Assembly: GCA_029378245.1 (NCBI GenBank)
Contig: JARKIF010000006.1
Coordinates: forward strand, 2,604,001 to 2,668,000
From: Roridomyces roridus
Lineage: Eukaryota > Basidiomycota > Agaricomycetes > Agaricales > Mycenaceae
DNA length: 64,000 nucleotides
Direction of reading: 5' to 3'
Positions within the stretch are counted from its first letter, which is position 1. Every line of letters begins with the position of its first letter. The translations under genes and the position numbers were made by a program. Of this stretch, positions 1-11,482 are shown piece by piece. The notes under the pieces are model-generated. The model worked only from the letters and a program-made list of their open reading frames with translations, did no database searches and was not told where the DNA came from.

Positions 1-486
1 TGGTTCGAACGCGATTGTCGTTCCCGATTGACCGGCTCAGGCACGAGATTCTCGGCCAGTTGGAGTTTTATCTCAGCCCGGATAACATGGCCACGGATCT
101 GTATCTTCGGCAGCAGGTGTGTCTTTTCTACTTTTTTTTATAATTCCTGGTTCTCATCATTACAGATGGACTCGCAGGGCTGGATTCGCATCGAGGTTTT
201 GGCTTCGTTCAAGCGCGTGCAGGCCAAGACGGCGGACGTGAACCTGGTCAGGGACGTTCTGGGGTTATCAGCCTATGCCGAGATCCGCGGCGAGTGGGTG
301 CGGAGCACGGAGGGGTGGGAGAAGTTTGTGCTACCTACGGCCGAACCGAGCGTTGTGGACGCCGAGGTGGCGCAGTCACTGCTGATGCAGGCGGACGATC
401 CGGAGGATGATGATGAAGAAGACGTGGTGTTCGTCATGGACCGGGAGGGGCAGCCGCAACCGTGGATGCCTGGACGACCGCGGTAG
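1..486 (+). CDS. La-motif (LARP-type) RNA-binding protein, 3' end
   Basis: The gene runs in from the left edge, so only the last ~144 codons are seen. Exons are 1..116 (frame starting at base 3) and 166..486, with a phase-0 intron at 117..165. The protein carries a La motif: EFYLSPDNMATDLYLRQQ followed across the intron by MDSQGWIRIEVLASFKRV. This winged-helix fold in La and LARP proteins binds 3' ends or 5' TOP/poly(A) regions of mRNA. The motif lies close to the C terminus, as in fungal Sro9/LARP1-like proteins, and is followed by an acidic tail with DDPEDDDEEDVV. No RRM follows. Inferred role: translation or mRNA stability. The family is fairly certain; the subfamily is not. Confidence 0.8.
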   Translation, partial: WFERDCRSRLTGSGTRFSASWSFISARITWPRICIFGSRCVFSTFFYNSWFSSLQMDSQGWIRIEVLASFKRVQAKTADVNLVRDVLGLSAYAEIRGEWVRSTEGWEKFVLPTAEPSVVDAEVAQSLLMQADDPEDDDEEDVVFVMDREGQPQPWMPGRPR

Positions 487-786
487 CCGCGACTAGAACT
501 CTTTTCGACCGTTCTCGTGGGTCTACATATCTTCCCCACGACACACACATTCGTATCTATATGCAGCACCACGCGCTCTCCTCGCTTTCCTCAGTGTTTG
601 TCTTTTTCTCAGGTTATTCCGCTGTACTTTTTATTCCTTCTTCCCCTGGTTTTTTCTGCAACATCTTGCCTGTAACCCACATTACATATCACCTAGTCAT
701 CTAACCACACATCATTCGTACATACGCCATACGTACCTTGGGTGGGAATTCCCAACCTGCATGAAAAAGTAAATGACATGCTATTT
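487..786. other. Intergenic, convergent 3' regions
   Basis: Shared 3' space of the La-motif gene and the opposing wall-type gene. T-rich stretches are present, but I see no coding signal, RNA gene or repeat. Confidence 0.5.
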
Positions 787-1891
787 TCAGCTGCGACGAT
801 ACATATCGAGCTTCCGCTCCACTCTATCGTACAAACCCTCCACGTCTCGGGGGCGGTCGGAGGGTCCGAGTGGATTGCGATTGTCGTCCTTGGCCATCGG
901 ATGGCTCTCATGCACATGGGCGGGAAGTAGACAGCGCGGCATGGAAGTCGATGACGGGAGGGTGGGCGAGGGGAGCATGTAGTCGGCGAGGATGTCGTTG
1001 GTGATATGGTCAGGCCCGTTGGACATGAAGCTGCCGGTGGTGATCGGCGGAAGACGCGGTTGTTCTTCCCTCGGCGGGTCCCAGCGTGGATATGGAAGCG
1101 ACTTTCGTTGGTAGCCGTCATCTGGGGGCATGAAGAGCGGGGTTGGAGCGTTTCTGTGTCCGTGATGGCGCGTAAGCACGCGGAGGGCGTGGCCGACTTC
1201 GCTTGAACTTGATTTGTAGCTACTCAGCGTGCTGGAGCGCGAGGGCCTCTTGACATCTGGATCTTTACTGCGACGCCGACGTTTGAGGAACAACACGCCA
1301 GCGACTACGACAACTGCGGCGACTGCAGAGAGCGGGACGGCATAAGCGACAGTCGGAGGCGGCGGGGACTTTGCGGTAAGCAGGTTGTTGGATTCGGGGG
1401 ACGTGGTTGTAGAGGGTTGTGCACTTTGAACGAGCGTCGGGTAGAGGAGCGGAGGGGTATAAGACGAGGGGGTCATAATTGGTAGAAAGGGCGCTTGGGC
1501 TTGAGGCTGAGGACCTACGACGGGTTCTGCTGCGCCAGTAGCTATTTGACGGTGAATAAATTTCGCGTCGAAAAGAGTAAGACTCACGACTGAGACTGAA
1601 CACCGGCGAGCGTACTGTCTCTCCATAATTGTCCTCCATCTGCAAGTAGCACTCTCCATTCGAAGTGAAATCGGAAACCGGCACAGACATCTCGTAGACT
1701 CCAGCGCTCTCGGATACCACAGGCCACATGGTCGGGCCACAGCCGCCGACGTTTGCCAGGCAGAGCTTCATGGAAGGCGAGTCAATTGTGGTTGGCGAGA
1801 CCCACTTTGCGTGAATGGTGGAACGTGGGCCGTAGATGTCTGTTGAGAGGGGACTGAGCCATGCGACGTTGCCGGAGCGTGTCAAAATCAT
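787..1891 (-). CDS. Single-pass membrane protein with Ig-like wall-type N-terminal domain
   Basis: Two exons, 1588..1891 and 787..1541, joined across a 46-nt phase-1 intron, give ~352 aa. Residues ~1-100 (WLSPLSTDIYGPRSTIHAKW ... VYEMSVPVSDF ... CYLQMEDNYGE) resemble the Ser/Thr-rich GPI-anchored/KRE9-KNH1-type extracellular beta domain of fungi. A Pro/Ser/Thr-rich stalk follows, then a clear transmembrane helix (VPLSAVAAVVVVAGVLFL) with a stop-transfer KRRRRSKD and a ~140-residue Ser/Pro-rich cytoplasmic tail. No signal peptide is visible at the chosen ATG, so a short upstream exon may be missing. Likely a cell-surface sensor or wall-associated protein; that function is inferred. The gene is divergent from the methyltransferase 108 bp away. 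Confidence 0.6.
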
Positions 1892-1999
1892 CGTGGGTTA
1901 GAACGAGAGTGGTGGAAAGCAAGTGTTTATTTGGTCGAAACTCCTTTCACTCGCCGCGGCCAAGACATATTCCCACGGCTGATCTTGCTCTCGACCACG

Positions 2000-2735
2000 A
2001 TGTCGACACTCAGTCCAGAGATGGTCAAGCTCCGCTCGATAGTTAACCAGGACCCAAGCAGCTGGGACCAAGCTTGGTATGTTAGTTATTCTCGAATTCG
2101 CTGAATCTAATGCAGTTCACAGGGCGCAGAGCGTGACTCCGTGGGACGCAGGGCAGTCGCAGCCACCTTTGCTCGAGGTCTTGCGATCGGGCGAAGTTGA
2201 ATTCCCAAGGAGTGGTCGTGCGCTTGTTCCTGGTTGTGGTTCTGGCTACGATGCAATTTCGATTGCATCTCAACTTGGGCTCGAGACGCTCGCCATCGAC
2301 ATCTCGCCTTTAGCAGTCGCCAATGCGACCAAATTAATTTCGGAGGGAATCAACGTCCGCTTCCAAGTCCACGATTTCTTTTCCTCAAGGACGAAGAAAA
2401 GTTTGATCTTGCATACGACTACACGTTCGTTTCCCGCTTTCATTGCAATCCCTGTACTGAGTTGTGACAGATTCTTCGTCGCGATTCCACCCTCGCGTCG
2501 TGTCGAATGGGGTGCCCAGATGAACGCTCTCATCAAACCGGGTGGGTATCTTATCACTCTGGTCTTCCCACTTGATCCCGAGTCGGACGCCGGCCCGCCC
2601 TTCTTCGTCCGGCCCGACCACTACATCGAGCCCCTCGGGAGTGGCTGGGAGAAGGTGGTGGACAGAGTTCCAGCGGAATCGAGTCCGACCCATGTAAATA
2701 GAGAACATTTGATTGTTTGGCGCAAGTTGAAATAA
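2000..2735 (+). CDS. TPMT-family thiol/thiopurine S-methyltransferase
   Basis: Exons 2000..2076, 2123..2424 and 2471..2735 give ~214 aa once a frame break is allowed. The N terminus has the family WDQAW ... TPWDAGQ SAM-binding signature. The Rossmann motif I region is ALVPGCGSGYDAISIA, followed by LAIDISPLAVANA. DLAYDYTFFVAIPPSRR, formed across intron 2, and the PGGYLITLVFP strand are typical of plant/fungal thiol and halide methyltransferases. Members transfer methyl from SAM to bisulfide, thiols or halides. Frame is lost near 2379-2389 at a short T run: one base appears missing between HDFF and LKDEEKFDLAYDY. Exon phases agree only if one base is added. Either an assembly error or a young loss of function. 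Confidence 0.75.
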
Positions 2736-2749
2736 TACATTCCCACGGT

Positions 2750-5629
2750 TCAATTCACATTGGCATAATTCACCTGGAAAGCCCACGCAAATTCGACTTG
2801 AGCAACCTCGCTCTCTGCCACGTCAATCACAAGCTTCGTGGCATCCACATTCCACGTCAGCGGCGCACTGGGTCCCTGCGGGCGAAGCAGCACAATCGAG
2901 TCCCCATCGAGTATGGGAAGTCGTTTATTGATTGTCACCTTGCCGCCAACAGGCTGCGAGAATGCGACGATGCAGAACGTCGTCGGTGTAGTCGTGAACC
3001 GCGCGGGGAGTGTGTCTTGTTCAGGGTTGGGATCCTGCGAGCCGGAGAACCAGTACTCGGTATCATACACGCATCCGCCGGCATACTTCAACCAAGAGCC
3101 AGCATCGAGCAGATTGTTCATTTCGGGCTCGATAATCGTTCCTTCCGCTGTGGGCCCGATATCAAGCAGGCTGTAAAATATCAGACGCAGTTTTTTGGAT
3201 GGCTGGCACGCACAAATTGCCATTCTTGGACACGATATCGACCAACGTCTGAATGATAGTCGTGCCATTCTTGTACTCGCTCGCATTCGTCGCAGAGTTG
3301 AGACCATAGCTGAACGGGTCCATGCCTTCCGATGATTCCCACTTTTGCGTTTGAATACTCCCAAATGTGGCGTACTCAGGCGTATCCCAGTCGGGCAGTA
3401 ATCCACAGCGATCGTTTATGGTGACTTGTCTTCCCTGTGCCATCGCATGGTTATAGAAGGCAGCAGAAAACTCGAGCGCATTGTGCGGTCCCCCGATATC
3501 GCACCACTGAAGGACGTCAACAGCCTACCCTCCGAGTTCCAACCCACTCACCATAATCTCTGTATCATACTTGACCGCCAGATCCACCATCTGCGGCAAC
3601 TGCAAATCCTGTATATAGTCACCAATGTCCACGTGTCCCGTGTACGGCTCAATAAGCGGCGAAACGTTGAAGGCATTATGCGCAAGTCCACCTGGCCAAC
3701 TCCCGAAACCGTACTTTTGAAAGTCGGGATTGAACCACTCGGGGAGGGAGTAATACGTTCCCCGATGTAGGTCCGGTTTCTCCTTCTTGGCTGTTTGCAG
3801 CAGCTCCGCCACGAGATCGCGCTTGGGACCAAGTAGGAGACTGTTCCTGTTTGTTGTGTTGCCTGTGTCAAAGAGCGCGAATCCATCGTGGTGTTTCTGC
3901 GCCATGTTCAACTTCATTCAAAGGCGAGGCCGAAAACTTACAGTAACTAGAACAAAATACTTGGCACCCGCCCGGTCGAACAAATCCACCCAAGCACTCG
4001 CGTTGAACTGGGACGCAGTAAATTTGGGAATGAAATCGTCGTAAACGACGTGCTAATTGCATCTGAATAAATGAAAGTCGTGAAGAAAGAGTGGCATACC
4101 GGTCCATAGGTCTGCAAATGATGCTCCCAGGTGGGGTTGCTCGCATCGGGTGGGTTGTGGAGGTAGTAGCTTGATATTCGGTCAGGATTGTTTCAAATTA
4201 ATCGAATGTTCAAGCTGAGGTACTCACTCGTACCACTCGGCGTACTCATTTTTTGGTGCCTGTCCAAGGGTCAACCAAATCCCAATCAAAAGAAAACAGC
4301 GTACCCAAGCGGGATAACTATACACCCCCCAATGAACACTTGAAACGAAATTCAGTACCATCCAATAATCGCTTCAAGGACTCACAAGATACCATATTTG
4401 GCCCCATTAAACCACGCCGGAGCCTCATGCATGCTCAAACTCTCCGCATCAGCCGTATACTGCTCAACCAACGGACTCGTAGCCCATCCTCCAGATGTAA
4501 GAACCACATTCCCCGCCGCGTCCCGCACATTCACCGTGGCAGTAGAACTCGCACCGGTGACGAGTACATCGACACGGGCCTGATCGGCGGGTACCAGTCG
4601 GTTAATTACCCCAGGAGAGACAGTTTGCAGTCCATTACCCACCACCTCGACGGTATGGCGGCCGAGGAGCGAGGTATTTTTGCCGAGAGTGTGTGAGGGG
4701 AGCAAGTTTGCAAGCGTGACCTCGATTGCTTGCGCTCGAGCTCCGAGACTGTCATCCCACCGTGTCGTAAACCGTGCCCGCCGCACAGCGAGTGCCAGCC
4801 CGGTGCCCGCTGGCATGGAAGGCGTGAACGACAGCGCAAAGACATGAATCCTATTGCTCGTCTGTGCAGACGGGAACGCAATCGATACCAGCGGCGACTC
4901 GGATGGGACTGCAGTTGACCATTGGAATATGTTGGTTGCGTTCAGATTTTTACCCTGGGCCTCAAAATGATACGGTCTTTCAAAAGAATCAGCCGTGAGT
5001 TCGAAGAAGCGCTTGAAGCCGTACGTGGAGATGGCGGCCCGATTGATATTGGCCCACACCCACCAATTCTTGGCTTCAACTGGGATACTTTTAGCACAAC
5101 GGAACAGCTACCGGGCCAGAGCAACTCACGCGGGACCTCGTATGACGATCCATCCGCAAACGTGAGAGTGAAAATCGAAAGCACGGGGGCTCCAGAGGGT
5201 GTCAGCAGCTGGCGCAGCGCTCGCAGCCCACTCACATCCAGTCCCATCCCCAGCATACAAGAACTGCAGCTCGTGTGCAAACGTCGGCGTATCCAGATCA
5301 AGAACCTGACCGGCTGCGAGCACGTTGTCGGCTTTTTCGTTGTCCTCCCATGAAGCTGGGAGTGAGAACTGGCGTCGGGTATATAGGCATTCAATACCAG
5401 CCGCGGTCGACTAGGAACCCACCGTCAGGCCATCGTACTCCCACGTGCCGGTGGGTAGAAACTGGCTATCGTAGGCGCCGGCGAGGCCGTCAAAGTTGGC
5501 GGCAGGCCAGGCGGCTTTGTTATTCTTGAGAGCGTCGAGGGAGATTGGTTCAGATGAATATGCAGCTTGCCCAGTGAGAAACTGGGCCCAGAGACCGCTG
5601 AAGAGGAGCAAGAGGAATCGGAGGTGCAT
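2750..5629 (-). CDS. Secreted alpha-L-fucosidase, GH29
   Basis: Eleven exons: 5419..5629, 5236..5355, 5130..5189, 4386..5079, 4305..4338, 4228..4259, 4100..4169, 3942..4052, 3552..3896, 3214..3506, 2750..3170. They encode ~796 aa with all phases consistent. The start ATG precedes a hydrophobic signal peptide (MHLRFLLLLFSGLWAQFLTG). An N-terminal beta-rich region of ~360 residues precedes the catalytic barrel, which begins at KYGIFVHWGVYSYPAW. Later landmarks are FVLVTKHHDGFALFD and IMWCDIGGPHNALEF; the Asp in WCDIGG is the expected GH29 nucleophile. The gene lies among other secreted glycosidases and probably releases terminal fucose from plant or fungal glycans. No frame break anywhere in 2.9 kb, unlike several neighbours. 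Confidence 0.92.
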
Positions 5630-6258
5630 GGTAGTACAGTGCAAACCACTTCGTGAGACATTGAGCAGAAGAACGACCCAGCTGACGAGCCATGTGTCGC
5701 CGAGGTGGTTGAACCAGAGGCCAAGTTTAACATCGTTGCACGTGATCAGTCTCGCAGGTATCCCAATTTGGTTAGTATCGCTGATGGCGATAAAGAAATC
5801 CATTCCTGGTTTAGCGAGATGATGGGCCTAGCCGGTCGCCCGACGTTCAATAATTTGGATTGTCGGAATTTGCAAATCCGAGCATGCGCCGCGAGGCCCG
5901 CGTCCGTATCTCATACTCTGAAACACTCATTGCAGGCACAACAGCGACGAATAGGTCCCGCATACGGTCCGATTTTTTTTCCAGTTGCCATGGTGAGTTT
6001 GGCCAGTCAGCAAGGCACGCATTCGAGTTGAACTTTAGGGGGAGGGCACGGTCACATCTCAACACTTGCTGCATCTTACGTTTAACCTTTCATTCCTGCA
6101 CCATCAATCTGGCTGGCTCTTTGGTTTCTCGGTGTTTCGGGCACTGGTCCCTGTGGCGTCGTTAAAACCGGCTTTCAATCACTCCCAATTACCATAAATA
6201 TCTCCATTTTAAAATCACCAAATGCCCCCGCCCCCACCACTGCTCTTCTCACCCGCTC
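5630..6258. other. Divergent promoter region, fucosidase / G-alpha
   Basis: About 630 bp between two divergent genes. Short reading frames occur on both strands but none shows family features, splice logic or codon preference. It most likely holds both promoters; I recognise no specific site. Confidence 0.5.
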
Positions 6259-8199
6259 ATGCTCCCGAGGCGTAATGTTTGGCCGCCCCCTCCGACGCCA
6301 CCGACCTCCGAGTCTGAAAAGCTAGCCCGCTTGGAAGCTGAACGCGAGGCCAAACGCGTCCGTGCCGGCCTGCCTCATTCATTCAACCTATCAACAGTTT
6401 TTTAGGTTAGCAATGCAATCGACGACGCCCTTGCTGCCGAACGCGAGCAGCGCAAACGTCCTTCAAATGCCAAGATTCTCCTGCTAGGTCCGTCTTGCTC
6501 TTCGTTATCCAAGTAAGTATCTCCGACACCTCGGACCCAGGCCAGGCAGAAAGCGGTAAATCCACCATCTTGAAGAACTTTCAGCTGTACTTTGCACCAA
6601 AGGCCTTCCATACAGAGGTATTTAATGGTCCTCCATACGCCCTTCCCTGCTCACTCCCCCAGACCGAGGCATGGCGACCCGTTATCCACCTGAACCTCGT
6701 CCGCTCCGTCAACTTTATCCTCGGTCTGCTTGAAATCCGACACCCAAGCACCTACAGCGGGGCCCGACCGCGGAAGCCGTCGACGCCTGACAACGCGCTA
6801 AGCGGGCAGTTGCGGCGATTATCCATTAGCCTGGCACCTTTACGGCAGGTGGAGGAGAGCCTCTCTAACCGCATCGCGGGTTCCCGACCCATCGAGGAGT
6901 ACACAGACTCGTCCGAGGCGGACCGATATCACCCTGCGAAAGCTTCCGAAATATCTCTCCGCTCTGGTGCCGGCTGGACCGCCTTCCTTCGATTCCGGCA
7001 CGGGGGCAGCACCTCGTTCGATCGCACTGAAAAGGCCGACTCGGAGGATCTGCAGAACAGGAGGATATTGAGTGCGTGTGCGGGCGATATAATGACGCTC
7101 TGGGCTGCCCCGGAGGTCCAGCGCGGTTTGAAGGATCGGGAGATAACACTGGAGGAGCAGTCTGGCTTGTGCGTCTTTTTTACTGTTTCCAAGTTTACAG
7201 CAGCTTATCCTAGACAGCTTTTTGGACGAGGTACAACGAATATGCAAGGAAGACTACGTCCCGACATCGGACGATATTCTACGTGCACGAGTGCACACCA
7301 TCGGTCCAGAGGAGCATGTAATTTACATGGAATCGGCACACGAAACCATGAGGTCTTGGACTGTGTACTGATGTGGGCGGCAGCACGAGTCAACGAGGTA
7401 GGCAGTGCTTTGGACGGTTTAATTCTCCTCCTCACTCTAACTACAGTTGCATGGGCGCAATTCTTCGACGACGGTGCGCATCTCTCTCTAATGGCATCAT
7501 ACTTATCGCTGACTTTTCCTTAGTTCATGTGATTATCTTCCTAGCCCCGATTTCGGGTATGTGCCTGGTCTTATGTCCGTTTCAAGTTGTCTTAACCGCG
7601 GACAGCTTTTAATGAAACACTTGCCGAAAACCACACGGTGAACCGATTGGTTTGTCCTTGCACGCATGCACTTGGACGGGAATTGACATGTTTGAATTAG
7701 GCCGACTCGCTGAAATTGTGGCGGACCATTTGTTGTAACAAACTGCTCATTTCGGTGCAGTTTATCCTCGTACGTGCATCTCTTTCCGTGTTCCGCTCGG
7801 GTATTAATTCCGTCCTAGTTCCTCAACAAGGTGGACATCTTGACCCGCAAAATCAAGGCGGGGATTCGCTTCGCGGACCATGTAACCTCGTTCCGGAATA
7901 AGCCCAACGAACCGAAAGAGGTCATCAAATGTGCGTCGCTACATAGTCCTCCCGGTCGCATTTACTGATCGCGCCCCGCGAAAAGATCTGTCAGATGCGT
8001 TTGCCACAATAAATCAAACCTACTCGCCACGCAAGCGCAAGATGCACCGGCATGTCACTTGCGCAATTGTTGGTAGCTCCACCCCCCGCGCCACCATCTG
8101 CTCATATTCGTCTAGGACACTAAAGCGACTGCCGTCGTCATCGACGATATCCGAGAAGTCATTCTCCTCAACGCGCTCTCTGCTACCAACATGCTCTGA
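6259..8199 (+). CDS. Divergent heterotrimeric G-protein alpha subunit (copy 1)
   Basis: Twelve exons: 6259..6357, 6406..6487, 6541..6617, 6663..7168, 7218..7397, 7447..7473, 7524..7556, 7606..7649, 7701..7769, 7819..7930, 7986..8068, 8116..8199; ~464 aa. Motifs in order: P-loop GQAESGKST; enlarged helical domain (~190 residues, canonical ~120); switch I LRARVHT; switch II DVGGSTSQR, where the catalytic Gln is Ser; FLAPISAFNE; NKVD (G4); TCAIDTKA (G5). The N terminus starts MLPRRN, so no Met-Gly acylation site. One extra base near 7367-7370 breaks the frame just before DVGG (reads TAC TGA); exon phases agree after removing one base. Expected to act in receptor signalling but with altered GTP hydrolysis. 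A relative lies at 45847..48186. Confidence 0.85.
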
Positions 8200-8331
8200 A
8201 GCGATGCACTATCTTGATTCTCAACCCATTTGTTGTACTACCATTCGCATCCATACATTATTGAATTTCGTGAGGACAGTAACCACTAGCAAACTTTGTA
8301 TCCTTTCAATGAGCAGCACTCTATACCACGG

Positions 8332-9105
8332 TTACACCGCGAGAGCGAGGTTGAACTTGTCCACGACCACCTGCACGATGTCGCGCCACTCCGTCATGGC
8401 ACCCATACCTCCAAAAAGTCAATTAAATGAACAAAACGCACAAAATACACACCGAGATCTCCACACGCAAGCAACTTTCCGATCGGACCTACAACATTGT
8501 ACTTGACGACATCCCTTACAATACGGAGGTGTTCCGCGGTGAGAGGGTGCTCATACATCAGTGTGTTCATTGCCGGGAACACGTACGTGGGCGTCGTCGG
8601 TGCCAGCGCCCGCATTAGGGATGTCGCCAGATTATCGCACGTCCCATGCGCCGATCTTGGATAGCGTGTTTGCAGAGCAGGGCGCGACGAGGACAATGTC
8701 CGCCCATCTCCGCAATTCAATATGCAGAATTGGGTCCCCAATTTTGTAAGCGGCCTGCCCAACTTGCTTACTTGAATGATTTGAGATGAGATCGGGCGAA
8801 ACGCACGGGCCACTCGTCCTGGTCAGTCCACACGGGCACGTCCTTGGCCCTGATCACCTCGGGGTCGTAGAATGCCAGCGACGGTTTCGTAGCAACGACT
8901 TGCACCTTGACGCGTTCGTACTACCTCGGGCGGGATGAAAACCCGAAATGGCTTCAAGCAGGAACAGACACGACAAACGCGAAGTAGTTCCTCGACGATC
9001 AGGGGGGCCTTGACAGGACGCTACGCTTCCCGTTGTTATCAGCAAGACATGAGTATGACCAGGCCTGCGCTCGGCTTCCGCGATGAAGGTGGTAGTAGAC
9101 ATCAA
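8332..9105 (-). CDS. Phosphopantothenoylcysteine decarboxylase (flavoprotein)
   Basis: Exons 8979..9105, 8807..8920, 8453..8754 and 8332..8408 encode ~205 aa. Family marks are HVLLITTGSVAS at the FMN site, VVATKPSLAFYD, GDPILHIELRRWADIVLVAP with its catalytic-type His, SANTLSKI, CDNL, TYVFPAMNTLMYEHPLT (substrate clamp PxMNxxMW-like) and a GMGAM-E end. The enzyme decarboxylates 4'-phosphopantothenoyl-L-cysteine in CoA synthesis; fungal relatives also form Hal3/Vhs3-type phosphatase regulators, but no acidic extension is present here. Two single-base excesses break the frame, near 9005-9022 (before APLIVEELLR or equivalent) and 8641-8652 (between SKIGA and CDNL). Exon phases require exactly these two corrections. 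Confidence 0.8.
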
Positions 9106-9213
9106 GATGTGTTTGGTGACAAAGCAGCCCCTGTTTACTGCTACAAAATTCCAAGATACAGATACAGCAATAGAGGTTTCCTTCCATCTTCAGAATGACG
9201 CCTCAGGCGGCGG

Positions 9214-10679
9214 TCAACGGTCCACGGCTAGGCTCGCGAGGTCAGGCAAGTCTTTCACCCACGCCATCAACACTGGCTCGGTGAGCGCGAGGAGCGTTCC
9301 GGGCGAAATGGGGCGAACCGGCTTGGCGATGGGCGACCGGGCGGAGGGCCGTTCGGCGTCAGTATGGAGAGAGCGCACAGTTAGGTAAGACGATAGGTGT
9401 AGAGGGTCTGAGGTGAGGATTAGATCAAGACGAGCAGGTGAAGATGTTTCCGTACCGCGTTTTGACCAAAGCACAGGATTGTAAGCAACTTCATCCACGG
9501 TAGGCACTGAGATTGGATGATTGTCTGCGAGGCAAAGGAGAAGGGATACATCTGAGCAGTCTTCAAACGAAAGCATGTTGGGCGCTGATGGACCAATGGT
9601 CGCATTGTCTCGAGAATCGCATAGAATAGCGGTCGGCTGTGAACGAGGGATTGGATTCCGATGCCGAGCTTTGGGGTTTGGGTCAATATTCTCAGTGTCC
9701 TCATCGGAGCAGCGAGAGGGTTCTTCGGAGTATTCTGTACACGAATCTGACTGTGCGGCAGAGGAAAAAATAGGCGGAGAAGAAGACGGGGGACTGCTAG
9801 GAGGCAATGGAGAACTGGTTCGATGAGATGCTTCTGAAAGCTTTGTGGGTCGCGGATTCACCTGCAGAACCATGTCAGGTTATCCATGGAAAGACACAGG
9901 TTACTCACGCGTGCATCTTCACGACGGTCCAAGGACAGGCCTGGGGGAGCAATTCTGAGCGCCTGGATGACACCTGGGGCAGCGTTCAGCGATGAAAAAG
10001 TCCGTTTCAACCAGCAGGTACCTAATGGCCGATATTTGAAGCAGAATTCCACAATCGGAGGTCCAAGAAGACGATGAGAGACAGCGAATTGTGGGATGGG
10101 CAAGCGCTCGATTTGACCGAATCTGGGACACGTTTAGTTTTAAGCATTGCACCGAAACTTGTCACGTACTTTATTTGCGGACGATTGCAGAGCGGGTCAT
10201 CGAACACGGCATCGGGGAGGCCCAGCACGCTCATGTTCTCGTACGAGGCCAAGATCTGGTTACCCGATTGACAGGGATAAATTGCGAGGTTTATCTGGCC
10301 TAGTTTCTCGGGCAAAGAGATGGAAGAAGAGCCCAAGCGGATTGCAGCAAACTTGAAGCGCCTCATCGTCGCGCAGTCTGTCAGTCCTTCGTGTCGGGCG
10401 GCGACAGTTGACGGTCCATCGACCACGCGTCCACCACTCTCCACTCCGTCAACAAAAATGTGACCCGCAGTCGGCTGCTTCCACGAGAGGTTGGTCCACG
10501 CGACAGAGAACGTCTGACACGGTAAGGACACGCTTGCGAGTTCTTCAGGATACACGTACCTTGCCTATTTCACATGGAATGGAACAGACTACTGTACGGC
10601 CTTCTGTCGAAACATCAAATTCGGGGACTGGGAAACCGTCTATCTCGACGCAGGCAGAGAAAGGACCGAATCGCGGCAT
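9214..10679 (-). CDS. DUF7918-type protein
   Basis: Five exons, 10560..10679, 10170..10513, 10022..10122, 9909..9973, 9214..9861, give ~425 aa in clean frame. It starts MPRFGPFSACVEIDGFPVPE, the usual opening of a basidiomycete-expanded family (DUF7918) with an N-terminal all-beta domain. The core contains SVAWTN, HIFVDGVESGGRVV and the conserved PPIVEFCFKYRPLG near residue ~185. The C-terminal half is Ser/Pro-rich, with acidic patches, and predicted disordered. The molecular function of the family is unknown to me. No signal peptide or membrane span is seen. Confidence 0.7.
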
Positions 10680-10768
10680 GGAAGTGGGAGAGAAACGACG
10701 CGAGCGCGACTTGTCAGGTGACATCGGGTGACATCATACATAAAAGCCAACAACTGCGCCGCAATCTT

Positions 10769-10829
10769 GCTCTCTCTTACTCCAACACCACCATCTGCTC
10801 TCTCTTACTCCCTTGCTCTCTCTTACTCC
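10769..10829 (+). repeat. Three copies of a 15-nt pyrimidine repeat upstream of PMP3
   Basis: The element GCTCTCTCTTACTCC occurs at 10769, 10797 and 10815, within the CT-rich leader 40-100 bp upstream of the PMP3 ATG. CT-rich tracts are common near fungal transcription starts; a role in initiation or mRNA leader function is inferred. Confidence 0.6.
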
Positions 10830-10867
10830 ACCACCATCTCCCCCCGAGCATTTCCAACGTTATAAAC

Positions 10868-11305
10868 ATGGTCAAAGGCTCCGACGTGCTGCTCATTTTC
10901 GTCGCTATCTTGTTCCCGCCCGCCGCCGCGGCGTTCATCACAGGCTGCAGGTCAGTGCTCATATTGTTTTGCGTTCAGAAGACTGAAGTGGCCCGACTCC
11001 AGCTGCGACCTTCTCATCAACATCCTACTCACAATGTGCCACCTCTCTCTACCCTCCCATCCCACCGTACTCACTCTGTCCAAAGTCTCGGCTACATTCC
11101 TGGCCACATCCATGCCTTCTGGCTCATTTATCGCAAGATGAAGGCCGAGGAACGCTATGGCGCTGGCGCATTCCGTTGCAAGTCCCCTCCACGTTTATGA
11201 CACGCTATATCTCACGTCTCCGCAGACACCGGAAACGGTACCTACGAACCTTTGGCACCAGGCCCAGGCCAAAACCAAGCGTATTACGGTGCCACCACGA
11301 ACTAA
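10868..11305 (+). CDS. PMP3: Plasma membrane proteolipid 3 (PMP3/SNA family)
   Basis: Four exons, 10868..10950, 11003..11035, 11086..11177 and 11226..11305, encode 95 aa. The two short membrane segments are plain: VLLIFVAILFPPAAAAF followed by the family Gly-Cys turn, then LLINILLTILGYIPGHIHAFWL. It keeps the UPF0057/PMP3 signature around GYIPGHIHAFW. The tail (TGNGTYEPLAPG...) is longer than in the ~55-residue yeast Pmp3 and closer to SNA-type members. Family members sit in the plasma membrane or vacuole and affect membrane potential and cation tolerance. The last intron (11178..11225) begins GCAAGT, a GC-AG intron. Confidence 0.9.
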
Positions 11306-11482
11306 AGACTTTCTTCCGGACCTTTTTTCTGTACCAAGCCTTGTAATGTCTCCATGAATCAGATATGACGCAGTTCAGTCTAAAATACAGTCAGTGTGCT
11401 ACAGTGAATAGATAAGTCATGGATGATGCTCCTCAATCGCGCGCTAGTAGATTCTGCTCCTCCCAAACCTTACATCCCAGCC

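Noticed and set aside
7350..7397. Extra intron to explain the TGA before DVGG in G-alpha copy 1
   Set aside because: The only GT-AG choices are 21-34 nt and would remove conserved switch II text; a one-base excess fits better.
10861..10867. TATAAAC just before the PMP3 start codon as a TATA box
   Set aside because: It touches the ATG, leaving no room for a transcription start.
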